The notes: generated from the sequence alone by a model not told the origin. 64,000 nucleotides of DNA from Burkholderia sp. WP9 (GCF_900104795.1 NZ_FNTG01000001.1:2480001-2544000); one strand, 5' to 3'. Shown: positions 47,985 through 58,115, numbered from the stretch's first letter. A program made the numbers and translations.

Positions 47985-48528
47985 TGCTTATCTCCTCCAG
48001 ACACCTGAACAAAAAACAAATGGCCCCTGATGTCGCCAGGGTGCTGTGGTTGGTTCAAACAGGCAAAACACTGGGCGATCGAGCACGGTCGGGCGCATGC
48101 GCGAGGCATGTGCCGGCGGACCGATTTTCGGCCGCTGGAAGCTCAAGAGATGAGTGGTTCGGGATGCAACTGACTGTCTCCTCTTTTGATTTTTGCCTGC
48201 CCGCGTCGCGCGCGGCAGACTCGAGGTGCCTTGCACGTCAACCTGGTGCCGACCATTACGGAAAGCCGCTCAACTGCCCGGCTTTCCACAAGGGCCGCAG
48301 GGCGTGCTGGCGCGTACCGACACGCAATGTCCGTTAACATGCAGGGGACGCCTGCCGATTCGGGAAAACGCGCATCTGGACTTGCAGCGCACGCTTTTTT
48401 CATCGAATTAGCGTTACCTCTTGATTTGGATTGTAGTTAAACTACAATTCAGTGTCAAAAAAAATTTTATCGGACTACGGTCGCTCAACTGTTCAACTTC
48501 GGCGGCCCCAGGACATCGACGGAGACTC
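47985..48528. other. Divergent control region, gtsA / zwf
   Basis: These 544 bases separate the importer and the glucose catabolism operon. Apart from the HexR-like palindrome at 48431-48447 I see no gene. A 117-codon plus-strand frame (47984-48337) has arginine-rich shadow composition. The stretch just right of the palindrome contains a run of eight A's. No second HexR-type palindrome is visible close to gtsA. Confidence 0.5.
48431..48447. promoter_or_regulatory. HexR-type operator in front of zwf
   Basis: TTGTAGTTAAACTACAA is a perfect palindrome centred on 48439, 82 bp upstream of the zwf ATG. It matches the HexR consensus known from Pseudomonas and Shewanella (TGTA-N7-TACA). HexR is encoded as the C-terminal part of the glk fusion in the same operon, so negative autoregulation relieved by the Entner-Doudoroff intermediate KDPG is expected. 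The palindrome is seen; the regulation is inference. Confidence 0.8.
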
Positions 48529-49992
48529 ATGCAAACCGATTCAAGTTTCACCTTCGTTCTCTTCGGCGGAACCGGCGATCTGTCGATGCGCAAGATCCTG
48601 CCGGCACTGTTTGAAGCACACCGTGCAGGCGGCATGCTGGCCGACAGTGGCAAGATCGTGGCGGTGGCCCGGCACGCGGCGGATCGCAGCGAGTACCTCC
48701 AGTGGGTGAACGAACACGTCAAGCCACATGTGTCGAAGAACGGTGTGGACGAAACGGCGTGGGCGGGCTTTCTGAACCGCATCGAGTTCGTGAATATCGA
48801 CCTCGGCAAGGCGGAAGACTTCGTGCACTTGCGCGACGCCATTCAGGATCTGCCTGGCATTCGCGTGTTCTATCTGGCCACCGGCCCGTCGCTGTTCGTG
48901 CCGATCTGCCATGCGCTCGCGTCGGTGGGACTGAACGAGAACGCCCGCATCGTGTTGGAAAAGCCGCTCGGCTATGACCTCAAGTCGTCCAACGCAATTA
49001 ATGATGCAGTCGGTGAAATCTTCGCCGAAGAACAGATCTATCGCATCGACCACTACCTCGGTAAAGAACCGGTGCAGAACCTGCTGGCGCTGCGTTTCGG
49101 CAATGCCCTATTCGAGCCGCTGTGGCGCCGCGAGTGGGTTGAAAGCATCCAGATCACGATCGCCGAAGAACTCGGCGTGGAAGCGCGCGGCGACTTCTAC
49201 GACAACACCGGCGCCCTGCGCGACATGGTGCAGAACCATTTGCTGCAACTGCTTTCCATCGTGGCGATGGAGCCGCCCCACTCCATGGATTCGGATTCGG
49301 TGCGTGATGAAAAGCTGCGCGTGCTGCGCGCCTTGAAGCCCATCGACCCACGCGACATCGGCAAGGTGGCCGTGCGCGGCCAGTATCATTCGGGCGTGAT
49401 TCGCGGCACCGCGGTGCCGGCCTATGCAACGGAGTCCGGCGTCAGGCCGGACAGCACGACCGAAACTTTCGTCGCACTGAAGGTCGAGATCGAAAACTGG
49501 CGCTGGGCCGGCGTGCCGTTTTTCCTGCGCACCGGCAAGCGCCTCGCCGATCGCGTTGCCGAGATCGTGGTGAACTTTCGTGCAGTGCCGCATTCGGCGC
49601 TCGGCGCTTCCGCGCTGCGTGCCGGCGCGAACCGCCTCGTAATCCGCCTGCAGCCGAACGAAACCATTCGCCTCTACTGTCTCGCCAAGCAGCCCGGCGA
49701 AGGCATGAACCTCGCCAGCGTCCACCTCGACCTCGCGTTCGACCAGTTCTTCCGCGAAGGACAGATGGAGGCTTATCAGCGTCTGCTGCTCGACGTGATC
49801 AACGGCCGCCTCGCGTTGTTTGTGCGGCGCGACGAGCAGGAAGCCGCGTGGCGCTGGGTCGAACCGATCCTGAACGAATGGAAAGTATCGAACAAGCCGC
49901 CCAAGCCGTACGCATCGGGCACGTGGGGACCGGCTGCGTCGAGCGCGATGCTGGCGCAGCATGGCACCTGCTGGCTCGAAGAAGAGAATTGA
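48529..49992 (+). CDS. zwf: Glucose-6-phosphate 1-dehydrogenase
   Basis: This 487-aa cytosolic enzyme makes 6-phosphogluconolactone and NAD(P)H. The dinucleotide motif [10 protein letters not shown] is at residues 13-22, the EKPLG motif near 144-148, and the catalytic [10 protein letters not shown] (active His) at 172-181. The ATG at 48529 has GGAGA four bases upstream. The open frame continues upstream through the HexR palindrome but that part is untranslated. It is the first gene of zwf-pgl-glk/hexR, which feeds the Entner-Doudoroff or pentose phosphate route. 180 bp separate it from pgl. Confidence 0.97.
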   Translation: MQTDSSFTFVLFGGTGDLSMRKILPALFEAHRAGGMLADSGKIVAVARHAADRSEYLQWVNEHVKPHVSKNGVDETAWAGFLNRIEFVNIDLGKAEDFVHLRDAIQDLPGIRVFYLATGPSLFVPICHALASVGLNENARIVLEKPLGYDLKSSNAINDAVGEIFAEEQIYRIDHYLGKEPVQNLLALRFGNALFEPLWRREWVESIQITIAEELGVEARGDFYDNTGALRDMVQNHLLQLLSIVAMEPPHSMDSDSVRDEKLRVLRALKPIDPRDIGKVAVRGQYHSGVIRGTAVPAYATESGVRPDSTTETFVALKVEIENWRWAGVPFFLRTGKRLADRVAEIVVNFRAVPHSALGASALRAGANRLVIRLQPNETIRLYCLAKQPGEGMNLASVHLDLAFDQFFREGQMEAYQRLLLDVINGRLALFVRRDEQEAAWRWVEPILNEWKVSNKPPKPYASGTWGPAASSAMLAQHGTCWLEEEN

Positions 49993-50172
49993 ATCACGGC
50001 GGCATGTCGTATTCCACGGAACATGACGCGCCGCCTGCAAGACCCACCGACGAACTGAACGGAATGGCGCCGGTATCACGAGGGCGCCTGCAGGTCATCC
50101 ACCTCGCAGGCATCGCGTGAGAGCAGTACGGCACATTCCGCAGATCCAACAAGAAAGCAGCACGGAGGAGAA

Positions 50173-50880
50173 GTGATCGAGCTTCACGCTTTCGACGATC
50201 AACGCGCCCAATCCGACGCGTTGGCGAAAGCGGTTGGCGACGCGTTACATGCGTCGCTCGCCGCACAGGCCGCCGGGTCAACCACCGGCGCGCGCCCCGC
50301 AATGCTTGCAGTGTCCGGCGGCAGCAGTCCGCGCCCGTTTCTGCAGACGTTGTCCACGCAAACCTTCGACTGGGCACGCATTGCCGTGACACTGGTCGAC
50401 GACCGCTGGGTGCCGGAAACGGACAGCGCGAGCAACTCGCAACTGGTGCACGCCACGCTGTTGCAGAACGCCGCGAAAAACGCGGCCTTCTGGCCGCTCA
50501 CGGACACCACGCAGGAACTGAACGCGCACGTCGCCGCGCTGAACGCCGACCCGCGCTTTGGCGTCGCGCCGGACGTCGCGATTCTCGGCATGGGCGAAGA
50601 CGGCCACACCGCGTCGATCTTTGCCGATGCGCCCGAATGGGACCATGCGATCACCACCCGCGAGCGCTTCGTCGCCGTGCACCCTGGCAGCGCGCCGCAT
50701 GCGCGCGTAAGCTGGTCGCTATCCGCGTTGAAAGAAGTGAAGCATCTGTTTTTGCTGATCGCCGGACCGCGCAAAATGGACGTGCTGAACGCCGCCACCG
50801 CTGCGCTACAAAAAAATGCCATCTCACAGTTGGCGAACGACAAGGGAGTGAGACTCGATGTCTACTGGTGTGCAAACTAA
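50173..50880 (+). CDS. pgl: 6-phosphogluconolactonase
   Basis: This 235-aa protein of the SugAR/NagB-like fold hydrolyses 6-phosphogluconolactone. Conserved parts are [16 protein letters not shown] near residue 37, [17 protein letters not shown] near 73 and [14 protein letters not shown] near 138. The start is GTG at 50173, preceded by GGAGGAG. Its last 23 bases overlap the start of glk-hexR, indicating translational coupling. The 180-bp spacer before it contains no visible terminator. Confidence 0.96.
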   Translation: MIELHAFDDQRAQSDALAKAVGDALHASLAAQAAGSTTGARPAMLAVSGGSSPRPFLQTLSTQTFDWARIAVTLVDDRWVPETDSASNSQLVHATLLQNAAKNAAFWPLTDTTQELNAHVAALNADPRFGVAPDVAILGMGEDGHTASIFADAPEWDHAITTRERFVAVHPGSAPHARVSWSLSALKEVKHLFLLIAGPRKMDVLNAATAALQKNAISQLANDKGVRLDVYWCAN

Positions 50881-52774
50881 GGCTGTTCCGGGCGCGGGCC
50901 AGCACGCCGATGGACCGAGGCTCCTGGCCGACATCGGCGGCACCAATGCGCGTTTTGCGCTGGAGACGAGCCCGGGCGAAATCGGCTCGGTGAAGGTCTA
51001 TCCGTGCGCGGACTATCCGGGCGTTGCCGAAGTCATCAAGAAGTATCTGAAGGACACCAAGATCGGCCGCGTGAATCATGCGGCGATCGCGATTGCGAAC
51101 CCGGTCGACGGCGATCAGGTCAGCATGACGAATCACGACTGGAGCTTTTCGATCGAAGCCACGCGCCGCGCGCTCGGCTTCGACACGCTGCTGGTGGTGA
51201 ACGACTTCACGGCGCTGGCCATGGCCCTGCCCGGCCTCACCGATGCGCAACGCGTGCAGGTGGGCGGTGGCGCGCGCCGTCCAAACAGCGTGATCGGCCT
51301 GCTCGGCCCGGGCACCGGCATGGGCGTGTCCGGCCTGATTCCCGCCGACGACCGCTGGATCGCGCTCGGCAGTGAAGGCGGTCACGCCACCTTTGCGCCG
51401 GCCGATGAACGCGAAGACATCGTGCTGCAATACGCGCGCAAGAAGTGGTCGCACGTGTCGTTCGAACGTGTGGCCGCGGGTCCCGGCATCGAAGTGATCT
51501 ACCGCGCGCTCGCGGGCCGCGACAAGAAGCGCGTGGCGGCCAATGTCGACACGATCGAGATCGTCAAGCGCGCGCTGGAAGGCGAGCCGCTCGCGGCCGA
51601 ATCCGTCGACGTCTTCTGCGGCATTCTCGGCACCTTCGCGGGCAATATCGCGGTGACGCTCGGCGCGCTGGGCGGCATCTATATCGGCGGCGGCGTGGTG
51701 CCGCGACTCGGCGAGGTCTTCGCGCGCTCGTCGTTTCGCAAGCGTTTCGAAGCCAAGGGCCGCTTCGAGGCCTACCTGCAAAACGTGCCGACGTATGTGA
51801 TTACCGCTGAATATCCGGCGTTTCTCGGCGTCTCCGCGATTCTCGCCGAGCAGTTGTCGAACCGCGCGGGCGGCAGTTCGTCGGCGGTATTCGAGCGGAT
51901 TCGCCAGATGCGCGATGCGTTGACGCCGGCCGAGCGCCGCGTGGCCGATCTCGCGCTGAATCATCCGCGTTCGATCATCAACGATCCGATTGTCGATATC
52001 GCGCGCAAGGCCGACGTGAGCCAGCCTACCGTGATCCGCTTTTGCCGTTCGCTCGGCTGCCAGGGCTTGTCCGATTTCAAGCTGAAGCTGGCAACGGGCT
52101 TGACCGGCACGATTCCGGTGAGCCACAGCCAGGTGCATCTGGGCGACACGGCCACGGACTTCGGCGCGAAGGTGCTGGACAACACCGTGTCCGCGATTTT
52201 GCAGTTGCGCGAGCACCTGAATTTCGAGCACGTCGAGCGGGCCATCGACCTGTTGAACGGCGCGCGGCGTATCGAGTTCTATGGTCTCGGCAATTCGAAC
52301 ATCGTCGCACAGGACGCGCATTACAAGTTCTTCCGTTTCGGCATCCCAACGATTGCGTACGGCGATCTGTACATGCAGGCGGCGTCGGCGGCCTTGCTCG
52401 GCAAGGGCGATGTGATCGTTGCGGTGTCCAAGTCGGGGCGCGCGCCTGAACTGCTGCGCGTGCTGGATGTAGCCATGCAGGCCGGCGCCAAGGTGATCGC
52501 GATTACGTCGAGCAATACGCCTTTGGCCAAGCGGGCCACCGTCGCGCTCGAAACCGATCACATTGAAATTCGCGAGTCGCAGTTGTCGATGATTTCGCGG
52601 ATTCTGCATCTGGTGATGATCGATATCCTGGCTGTCGGCGTGGCAATTCGTCGTGCCGTGCCTAGCGCGGATGTGGCGGAAACGGTCGCGAAGGCGCGCC
52701 AGGGTGCGGATGACGATGCGACCGCCGTGCTGGACTGGCTGAGCCACGGCGCGGCTTCTTCGGCGCGGGATTGA
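50858..52774 (+). CDS. glk: Bifunctional glucokinase / RpiR-family regulator HexR
   Basis: This 638-aa fusion joins a glucokinase to a HexR repressor. Residues 22-338 are a Glk domain ([14 protein letters not shown], then [27 protein letters not shown] and [11 protein letters not shown], phosphate and sugar sites). Residues 345-415 form an RpiR HTH ([30 protein letters not shown]). Residues about 450-600 form a SIS domain ([33 protein letters not shown]) that binds a sugar-phosphate ligand. The fusion is known from Burkholderiaceae. It joins the first step of glucose use and its transcriptional sensor in one chain, and the HexR-like palindrome lies upstream of zwf. Confidence 0.96.
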   Translation: MSTGVQTKAVPGAGQHADGPRLLADIGGTNARFALETSPGEIGSVKVYPCADYPGVAEVIKKYLKDTKIGRVNHAAIAIANPVDGDQVSMTNHDWSFSIEATRRALGFDTLLVVNDFTALAMALPGLTDAQRVQVGGGARRPNSVIGLLGPGTGMGVSGLIPADDRWIALGSEGGHATFAPADEREDIVLQYARKKWSHVSFERVAAGPGIEVIYRALAGRDKKRVAANVDTIEIVKRALEGEPLAAESVDVFCGILGTFAGNIAVTLGALGGIYIGGGVVPRLGEVFARSSFRKRFEAKGRFEAYLQNVPTYVITAEYPAFLGVSAILAEQLSNRAGGSSSAVFERIRQMRDALTPAERRVADLALNHPRSIINDPIVDIARKADVSQPTVIRFCRSLGCQGLSDFKLKLATGLTGTIPVSHSQVHLGDTATDFGAKVLDNTVSAILQLREHLNFEHVERAIDLLNGARRIEFYGLGNSNIVAQDAHYKFFRFGIPTIAYGDLYMQAASAALLGKGDVIVAVSKSGRAPELLRVLDVAMQAGAKVIAITSSNTPLAKRATVALETDHIEIRESQLSMISRILHLVMIDILAVGVAIRRAVPSADVAETVAKARQGADDDATAVLDWLSHGAASSARD

Positions 52775-52896
52775 CGTTGGGAAATGGGCTGCGCCGTGGG
52801 AGTGAGTTGTTGCCCGCGGTGCTCGCCTGTCCTTGAAGTCATAGTGGTCGGTCAGTGTCGCCCTTGAGCGACGCTGCACCAATGTGCCGCGTATTG

Positions 52897-53199
52897 CTAG
52901 TGTTGAACGCGGTCGCCGCGACTCATGGCAAATGGCGCGGAACATTCCAACGGCAGCACGAAGACATGCCCACACATGGCCGGCGCTGCGGGGGCGGGCG
53001 GAAACACAAACCATGAGCCGTTGTCATGCCGGAAGAACACGATCGTCAGCGGCCCGCTCGAAGTGCAACCTTCCAGTCGCACATAGCGACCGTGCGTTGC
53101 GAGCAACCGGCCAATCTGCGTCACCCGCGCGGGCATCGAACGCGTTGGCGCAAGCCATTTATCCACGAGAGATCGCAAGGAAAGGCTGTCGGCATTCAT
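52897..53199 (-). CDS. Hypothetical protein (100 aa)
   Basis: The ATG at 53199 has AGGAG nine bases before it. The product opens MNADSLSLRSLVDKWLAP and contains RYVRLEGCTSSGPLTIVFFR and GSWFVFPP, with two further cysteines. No signal peptide or membrane helix is present. I do not recognise a domain, though similar small proteins occur in Burkholderia genomes in my memory. The gene converges on glk-hexR. Confidence 0.7.
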   Translation of the reverse strand: MNADSLSLRSLVDKWLAPTRSMPARVTQIGRLLATHGRYVRLEGCTSSGPLTIVFFRHDNGSWFVFPPAPAAPAMCGHVFVLPLECSAPFAMSRGDRVQH

Positions 53200-53529
53200 G
53201 TCGTGCTCCTGAATTCCAGTTGGGCTGAGGAGGACATTCGCTCCACAGGTCCGTGAATTCAGTATTGGATAGGCACTCACGAAGTTAAATCAGAGCAGCC
53301 CGAGAATGACGTAGCCGAACATCGTGCGTTGTAGGGGTTCGCCTACGTCGCACTTGCCATGTGGCGCGCGTGACTGAGCCAGGCGCCCGCGCGAAGCTCG
53401 CCGCTCGCAGCGGGTTTTTCGCGCGTTGCGTCGCCGGGTACCCCTCTCAGCAAAATCGATAGAACAATGGCACTATTGTCGCCACCTCGTTAGGTTTCCT
53501 CTCAGCCAATCATTGATCAGGAGAGATCG
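53200..53529. other. Intergenic region upstream of the catalase-like gene
   Basis: These 330 bases hold promoters for the divergent small protein and the catalase-like gene. A short inverted repeat, ACAAT-GGCACT-ATTGT, is at 53464-53479, about 50 bp before the catalase-like ATG; it may be an operator. It does not match the OxyR spacing. No gene is supported here. Confidence 0.45.
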
Positions 53530-54591
53530 ATGGCCGACAGACCAACTTCCAGTGCGTCCACATTCCGTTCGCTGGTCCTGATTGCAATCGTCGTGGCCGC
53601 ACTGGTCGCGGCCTTCGCCTTCACGGCCGGCTGGCTCTCGCCGGGACGCCTGACGCCCGCAAAGATCGTCAACGGATTAGCGCCGCCGGGCGGCGCGGCT
53701 CTCGGCTTCCGGCGCAATCACGCCAAGGGCATCTGCTTCACCGGCACCTTCGACTCGAATGGCGCGGCTGCGGCCTTGTCCAAGGCCCCGATGCTCGCGT
53801 CCGGCTCCTATCCGGTCACGGGACGTTTCAACCTCGCTACGGCCGATCCCAAGGCCCCGGACGCCACCGTTCGGGTGCGCGGCCTGAGTCTGCGCATCGT
53901 CGCACCGGATGGCAGCGAATGGCGTACGGCAATGATCGACGCTCCCGTCTTCCCGGTCGCCACGCCGCAGGCCTTTTACGGCCTGCTTCAAGCCTCGGCC
54001 GACAAGAGCGACCCGGACGCCATGAAGAATTTTGCCGCCGCGCATCCGGAGTTCGGTGCTTTTGTCGCGTGGGCCGGCAGCGCGCCTTGGACGGGCTCTT
54101 ATGCGCAGGAGCGGTATAACAGTCTCAATAGCTTTATCTTCACCAACGCCGCAGACCAGGACCAGGCCGTGCGCTGGTCGTTCGTGCCCGCCGCGCAACC
54201 CGAGACCGTGCCCGCCGACCAGTTGAAGGCGCGCGCCGCCGACTTCCTCGCCGCGGATATTACGCAGCGGGTACACAGCGCGCCGCAACGCTGGACGATG
54301 GTCGTCACGGTCGCCAACCCCGGTGACCCGACCGCGGACCCCAGCAAGGCCTGGCCTGAAGATCGCCATAAAGTCGAGGCCGGCACGCTGGTGGTCAACG
54401 CCATCGAACCCGAGGCTGACGGGCCATGTCGCGATCTCAACTTCGATCCCACCGTGCTGCCGTCAGGCATGCATGTGTCGGACGACCCGTTTCCCGCCGC
54501 GCGCTCGGCCGCCTATTCCGTATCGTTCAACCGGCGGACCGCCGAGGAGAAGGACTATCCGCGCCATCCGGCGGAAGGAGCCACGCAATGA
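53530..54591 (+). CDS. Membrane-anchored catalase-family peroxidase
   Basis: This 353-aa protein has one N-terminal transmembrane helix (about 14-36) and a short form of the catalase fold. The distal haem histidine is visible in RRNHAKGICFTGTF (about 57-70). Further family parts are FYGLLQAS and YNSLNSFIFTNA. Small catalase-family peroxidases of this type (SrpA-like) are exported and use haem to reduce peroxides. The gene overlaps the cytochrome b561 gene by four bases (ATGA), so the cytochrome probably supplies electrons. GGAGAGA stands before the ATG. Confidence 0.9.
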   Translation: MADRPTSSASTFRSLVLIAIVVAALVAAFAFTAGWLSPGRLTPAKIVNGLAPPGGAALGFRRNHAKGICFTGTFDSNGAAAALSKAPMLASGSYPVTGRFNLATADPKAPDATVRVRGLSLRIVAPDGSEWRTAMIDAPVFPVATPQAFYGLLQASADKSDPDAMKNFAAAHPEFGAFVAWAGSAPWTGSYAQERYNSLNSFIFTNAADQDQAVRWSFVPAAQPETVPADQLKARAADFLAADITQRVHSAPQRWTMVVTVANPGDPTADPSKAWPEDRHKVEAGTLVVNAIEPEADGPCRDLNFDPTVLPSGMHVSDDPFPAARSAAYSVSFNRRTAEEKDYPRHPAEGATQ

Positions 54592-55121
54592 CCCCGATCC
54601 ACGATCGCTTTACACCACTGCAGCGCGCTCTTCACTGGCTCATGGCAATTTGCATTCTGGCGATGCTATTTATCGGTGTCGGGATGGTGTCCACCATTCG
54701 CCCGGATTATCTTTCGCTGGTGTCCATCCACAAGCCGCTGGGTATCGTGATTCTTGTGCTGGCGCTGATTCGCCTGGTGGTGAGATTCGTGCGTGGCGCG
54801 CCGCCGCTGCCGGCGTCGATGCCGGAACCGATGAAACTCGCCGCCCGCCTGTCGCATCTCGCGTTCTACCTGCTGATGATCGGGCTTCCGCTGATCGGAT
54901 GGGGCATGCTGTCGGCCGCGGACTATCCCGTCGTGGTGTTCGGGATACATCTGCCCTCCTTCCTGCCGCATAGCGATGCGTTGCACACGCTGCTGTGGAA
55001 CGCGCACAGAACGCTCGCGCTGTGTTTCTTTGCGCTGATCGTGCTTCATCTGGCAGCGGCGCTTCTGCACGCGCTGGTCAGGCGTGACGGTGTTTTCCAG
55101 GCGATGGCGCCCTGGCGTTGA
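54588..55121 (+). CDS. Cytochrome b561
   Basis: This 177-aa di-haem membrane cytochrome has four helices and the expected histidines: LQRALHW near residue 16, SIHKPLG near 47, NAHRTLA near 144 and VLHLAAAL near 157. It moves electrons from the quinone pool or cytosol side to a periplasmic acceptor. The start is fixed by the ATGA overlap with the peroxidase gene, a pairing seen repeatedly for SrpA-type peroxidases. Confidence 0.93.
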   Translation: MTPIHDRFTPLQRALHWLMAICILAMLFIGVGMVSTIRPDYLSLVSIHKPLGIVILVLALIRLVVRFVRGAPPLPASMPEPMKLAARLSHLAFYLLMIGLPLIGWGMLSAADYPVVVFGIHLPSFLPHSDALHTLLWNAHRTLALCFFALIVLHLAAALLHALVRRDGVFQAMAPWR

Positions 55122-55163
55122 GGGCCGCCAACGCAGGTCAGCTTTGGTCGGCGAGCCCCCGGC

Positions 55164-56723
55164 TCAGTGCGCACCAGCGGCCGCGGCACTCCCGCCACCA
55201 CCCTTGCCGGGTTTCGTCAACCAGATCAGTGGAATGATCGCGATGAAGATTACTGCCGAGAGCCAGAAGATGTCATTGAGACCGAGCATCGCCGCCTGGC
55301 CGTTGAGCGAGTTCTCAAACGCCGCCAGCGCTTGTTGCGTGCTGCCGCCAAGCATGCCGTGCAGCGAGTCGAGCCCTCCCACGAAGGTCGGATTGTTGAC
55401 GCTGCTCTGCTCGGCAAGGCGTGCATGGTGAAGGATCGTGCGATCGTTCCAACCCGTGCTGAACAATGACGTGCCCACGGCGCCCGCAAAAACCCGGGCG
55501 AAATTCGACAAACCGGCAGCCGCGGGAATTTTGTCCGCGGGCAGGCCGGACAGAATGATCGAAGTCAGCGGCACGAAGAAGAGCGCGGTGGGAATGCCTT
55601 GCAGCAAGGTAGGAATTACGAGCGTGAACGTATCGACACCGGTCGTATAGCGCGAGCGCATGAAGAACACGGCCGCGAAACCGAGAAACGCGAGCGTGGC
55701 GAGCACGCGGGCGTCGGACTTCGGCATGATTCTGGCCATCACCGGTGCGAGCAGCACGGCGAAGATACCGAGCGGCGCGGTGACGAGCCCGGCATCCACC
55801 GAGCGGTAGCTCAGATACTCCTGCATCCATTGCGGCAACAGAACCAGGTTCGAGAAAAACACCGCATACGCGACCGAGATCGCCACCGTGCCGCCCAGGA
55901 AGTTGCGCCCGGCGAAGAGCCTCAAATCGACGATCGGATTCTTCTCGGTCAACTCCCAGATCAGGAAGAACACGAAACTGACCAGCGAGAACACGGTCAA
56001 CGCAATGATGACCGGCGAGTTGAACCAGTCGAGATCCTTGCCTTTGTCGAGCATCACCTGCAACGAGCCGACCCAGGCGATTAGCGAGAGCAGTCCGACC
56101 TTATCGATCGGCAGACGCATGGTCGGCGTTTCACGATCGCGGTAGATCGCCCACGTCACGCCGGCGGCGAACAGCCCCACCGGGATATTGATGTAGAAGA
56201 TCCACGACCAGGAGTAGCTGTCCGTGATCCAGCCGCCCAGCGCCGGGCCGGCAATCGGGCCGACGGTGGCGGTCATCGCCCATAACGCGAGCGCGGTCGA
56301 ACTCTTTTCCTTCGGATACGAACCGAGCAGGATCGCCTGCGACAGTGGAATCAGCGGGCCCGCCACCGCGCCCTGGACGATCCGCGCGGCGAGCAGCACC
56401 GGCAGATTCGGCGCAATACCGCACAACCAGGACGACAGCACGAACAACAGGATCGCCCCGACAAACAGCTTGATCTGCCCGACGCGCCGCGTGAGCCAGC
56501 CGGTCAGCGGAATTGAAATGGCATTGGCGGCGGCGAACAGCGTGATCACCCATGTACCTTCGTCCACCGACACCCCGAGGTTGCCCGCGATGGTCGGAAT
56601 CGCGACGTTGGCGATCGACGAGTCCAGCACGTTCATGAAAGTGGCCAACGCCACCGCGAGCGTCGCCAGCGCCAGCTTGCCGCCCGTCAGCGGCGCAAGT
56701 GAAGCGGGATTGGATTGATTCAT
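55164..56723 (-). CDS. DHA2-family (EmrB/QacA-type) drug efflux MFS transporter
   Basis: This 519-aa pump has 14 predicted helices. The DHA2 motifs are present: LDSSIANVAIPTIAGNLG near residue 29 (motif D1), WLTRRVGQIKLFVGAI near 78 (motif A) and GPALGGWITDSYSWSWIFYINIPVG near 155 (motif C). It exports hydrophobic compounds with the adaptor and outer-membrane factor encoded upstream. The ATG at 56723 is preceded by GGGTGATGA; an ATG four codons upstream (56735) is possible. A MarR-type palindrome at 56768-56785 lies before it, so it may have its own promoter inside the operon. Confidence 0.94.
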   Translation of the reverse strand: MNQSNPASLAPLTGGKLALATLAVALATFMNVLDSSIANVAIPTIAGNLGVSVDEGTWVITLFAAANAISIPLTGWLTRRVGQIKLFVGAILLFVLSSWLCGIAPNLPVLLAARIVQGAVAGPLIPLSQAILLGSYPKEKSSTALALWAMTATVGPIAGPALGGWITDSYSWSWIFYINIPVGLFAAGVTWAIYRDRETPTMRLPIDKVGLLSLIAWVGSLQVMLDKGKDLDWFNSPVIIALTVFSLVSFVFFLIWELTEKNPIVDLRLFAGRNFLGGTVAISVAYAVFFSNLVLLPQWMQEYLSYRSVDAGLVTAPLGIFAVLLAPVMARIMPKSDARVLATLAFLGFAAVFFMRSRYTTGVDTFTLVIPTLLQGIPTALFFVPLTSIILSGLPADKIPAAAGLSNFARVFAGAVGTSLFSTGWNDRTILHHARLAEQSSVNNPTFVGGLDSLHGMLGGSTQQALAAFENSLNGQAAMLGLNDIFWLSAVIFIAIIPLIWLTKPGKGGGGSAAAAGAH

Positions 56724-56767
56724 TTCATCACCCATCTTGAGATGCGAGGATCAGGGTCGCCGCCAGC

Positions 56768-56785
56768 TATCTGACCAGTCAGCTA
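56768..56785. promoter_or_regulatory. MarR-type operator before the pump gene
   Basis: TATCTGACCAGTCAGCTA (CTGAC-CA-GTCAG core) lies 45 bp before the pump ATG on the minus strand. It aligns without gaps with the sites at 59664-59681 and 60171-60188. Confidence 0.65.
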
Positions 56786-56817
56786 ATTCGATAAAAAAAT
56801 TTGCGCGCTTACTGCTT

Positions 56818-58071
56818 TCAGCCGGCATGGCGTGACGCGTCGCGGTGCGCGACGGTCTTTTGCGGCGCGGCTGATGCGGCGACGCGCGAGGCCGGCATGT
56901 TCTGCGCGATGATCTGGGCGATCTCCGCATCGGCAGCCGCACCATACTGGGCGAACACATCCGTGCGATACGTCGTGTTCGTGGCCGCGGCGAGTTGGGT
57001 GCCCGACTCGTCATGGGTATCCACATCGACCTGCATCGACAGACCGATCCGCAACGGATGCGCATCGAGTTCACGCTGATCGAGCAGCACGCGCACCGGC
57101 AGGCGCTGCACCACCTTGATCCAGTTGCCGGTGGCGTTCTGCGCCGGCAGCACCGCGAAGGCGGCGCCCGTGCCGGCCGAAAAGCCCTCTATCCTGCCGT
57201 GGTATTCGACGCTGGAGCCGTAGACATCCGCCGTGAGCGTGACCGGCTGGCCGATCCGCATGTGCGTGAGCTGGCCTTCCTTGAAGTTCGCGTCCACCCA
57301 GACTCCGTTGAGCGGCACGATGGCCATCAGCGGCGTGCCGGGCGCAACGCGCTGGCCCACTTGTACCGAACGCCGCGCGACATAACCGGTGACCGGCGCG
57401 GGCAAGGTATTGCGCGCATAGTTCAGGTAGGCGTCCCGTACCTTCGATGCCGCAGCCTGCACGTTTGGATGCTGTTCGATCGTGGTGCGGTCCGTCAGCG
57501 CGTGATTCGCTTCGGCCTGTTGGCGGGCGGCGTCGAGCGCGGCTTGAGCAGAGCTGACGGCGTCGCGGGCATGGGCGATGTCTTCGCCCGACACTGCGCC
57601 GGTTCCCGCAATCGCCTGACGGCGTTTCAGGTCGTCGTTGGCGCGAAGCAGATCGGCCTCGCGCTGCGCGATATTTGCCGCGTAGAAATCGTTGTTCACG
57701 TACAGCCCGCTCACCTGCCGAACTGTCTGACCGAGCGTCGCCTCCGCGTTCGACAGCGCGATCTTTGCGTCGGCGGCGTCCAGCGTCACCACCGGGTCGC
57801 CCTGCTTGACGACCTGCGTATCGTCGGCGTTGACTGCGACCACCGTGCCGCTAACCTGCGGCGTCAATTGCACGAGATTGCCGCTCACGTACGCGTCGTC
57901 GGTGGACTGGTAGAAGCGCGCCACCGTGAAATAGTAAGCGCCATAGCCAGCGCCTGACACGACAACGGCGGCCGCAAGGAGCGCCAGCATCAGCTTGCGC
58001 TTGCGGGGCTTTTCAACCTCGACGGGTTCTGCTTGCGCCGTAGTGCGCTCGGCGGCGGTCGTATCGCTCAT
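56818..58071 (-). CDS. HlyD/EmrA-type periplasmic adaptor (membrane fusion protein)
   Basis: This 417-aa protein is anchored by one N-terminal helix (about 27-48). The biotinyl-lipoyl half-motifs are visible near 70-110 (GNLVQLTPQVSGTVVAVNAD, then VTLDAADAKIALSNAEA), followed by an alpha-hairpin (about 110-200) and beta-barrel parts (ITGYVARRSVQVGQRVAPGT-like region near 230; KEGQLTHMRIGQPVTL near 265). It links the DHA2 pump to the outer-membrane factor. The ATG at 58071 has AGGAG upstream. The order outer-membrane factor, adaptor, pump is that of Burkholderia tripartite systems. Confidence 0.93.
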   Translation of the reverse strand: MSDTTAAERTTAQAEPVEVEKPRKRKLMLALLAAAVVVSGAGYGAYYFTVARFYQSTDDAYVSGNLVQLTPQVSGTVVAVNADDTQVVKQGDPVVTLDAADAKIALSNAEATLGQTVRQVSGLYVNNDFYAANIAQREADLLRANDDLKRRQAIAGTGAVSGEDIAHARDAVSSAQAALDAARQQAEANHALTDRTTIEQHPNVQAAASKVRDAYLNYARNTLPAPVTGYVARRSVQVGQRVAPGTPLMAIVPLNGVWVDANFKEGQLTHMRIGQPVTLTADVYGSSVEYHGRIEGFSAGTGAAFAVLPAQNATGNWIKVVQRLPVRVLLDQRELDAHPLRIGLSMQVDVDTHDESGTQLAAATNTTYRTDVFAQYGAAADAEIAQIIAQNMPASRVAASAAPQKTVAHRDASRHAG

Positions 58072-58115
58072 TTCAATCACTCCTGGCAGTATATGAAGGG
58101 GTCGCGACAGTCGCA

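Noticed and set aside
47984..48337. 117-codon plus-strand frame in the gtsA/zwf control region
   Set aside because: Starts inside gtsA on the opposite strand, no ribosome-binding site, arginine-rich composition and no recognisable domain.
50651..53014. Very long minus-strand frame (787 codons) opposite pgl and glk-hexR
   Set aside because: Shadow of two well-supported genes; no family features and R/H-rich composition.
53464..53479. Possible OxyR site before the catalase-like gene
   Set aside because: Only a short ACAAT/ATTGT inverted repeat is present; the ATAG/CTAT spacing does not fit the OxyR pattern.
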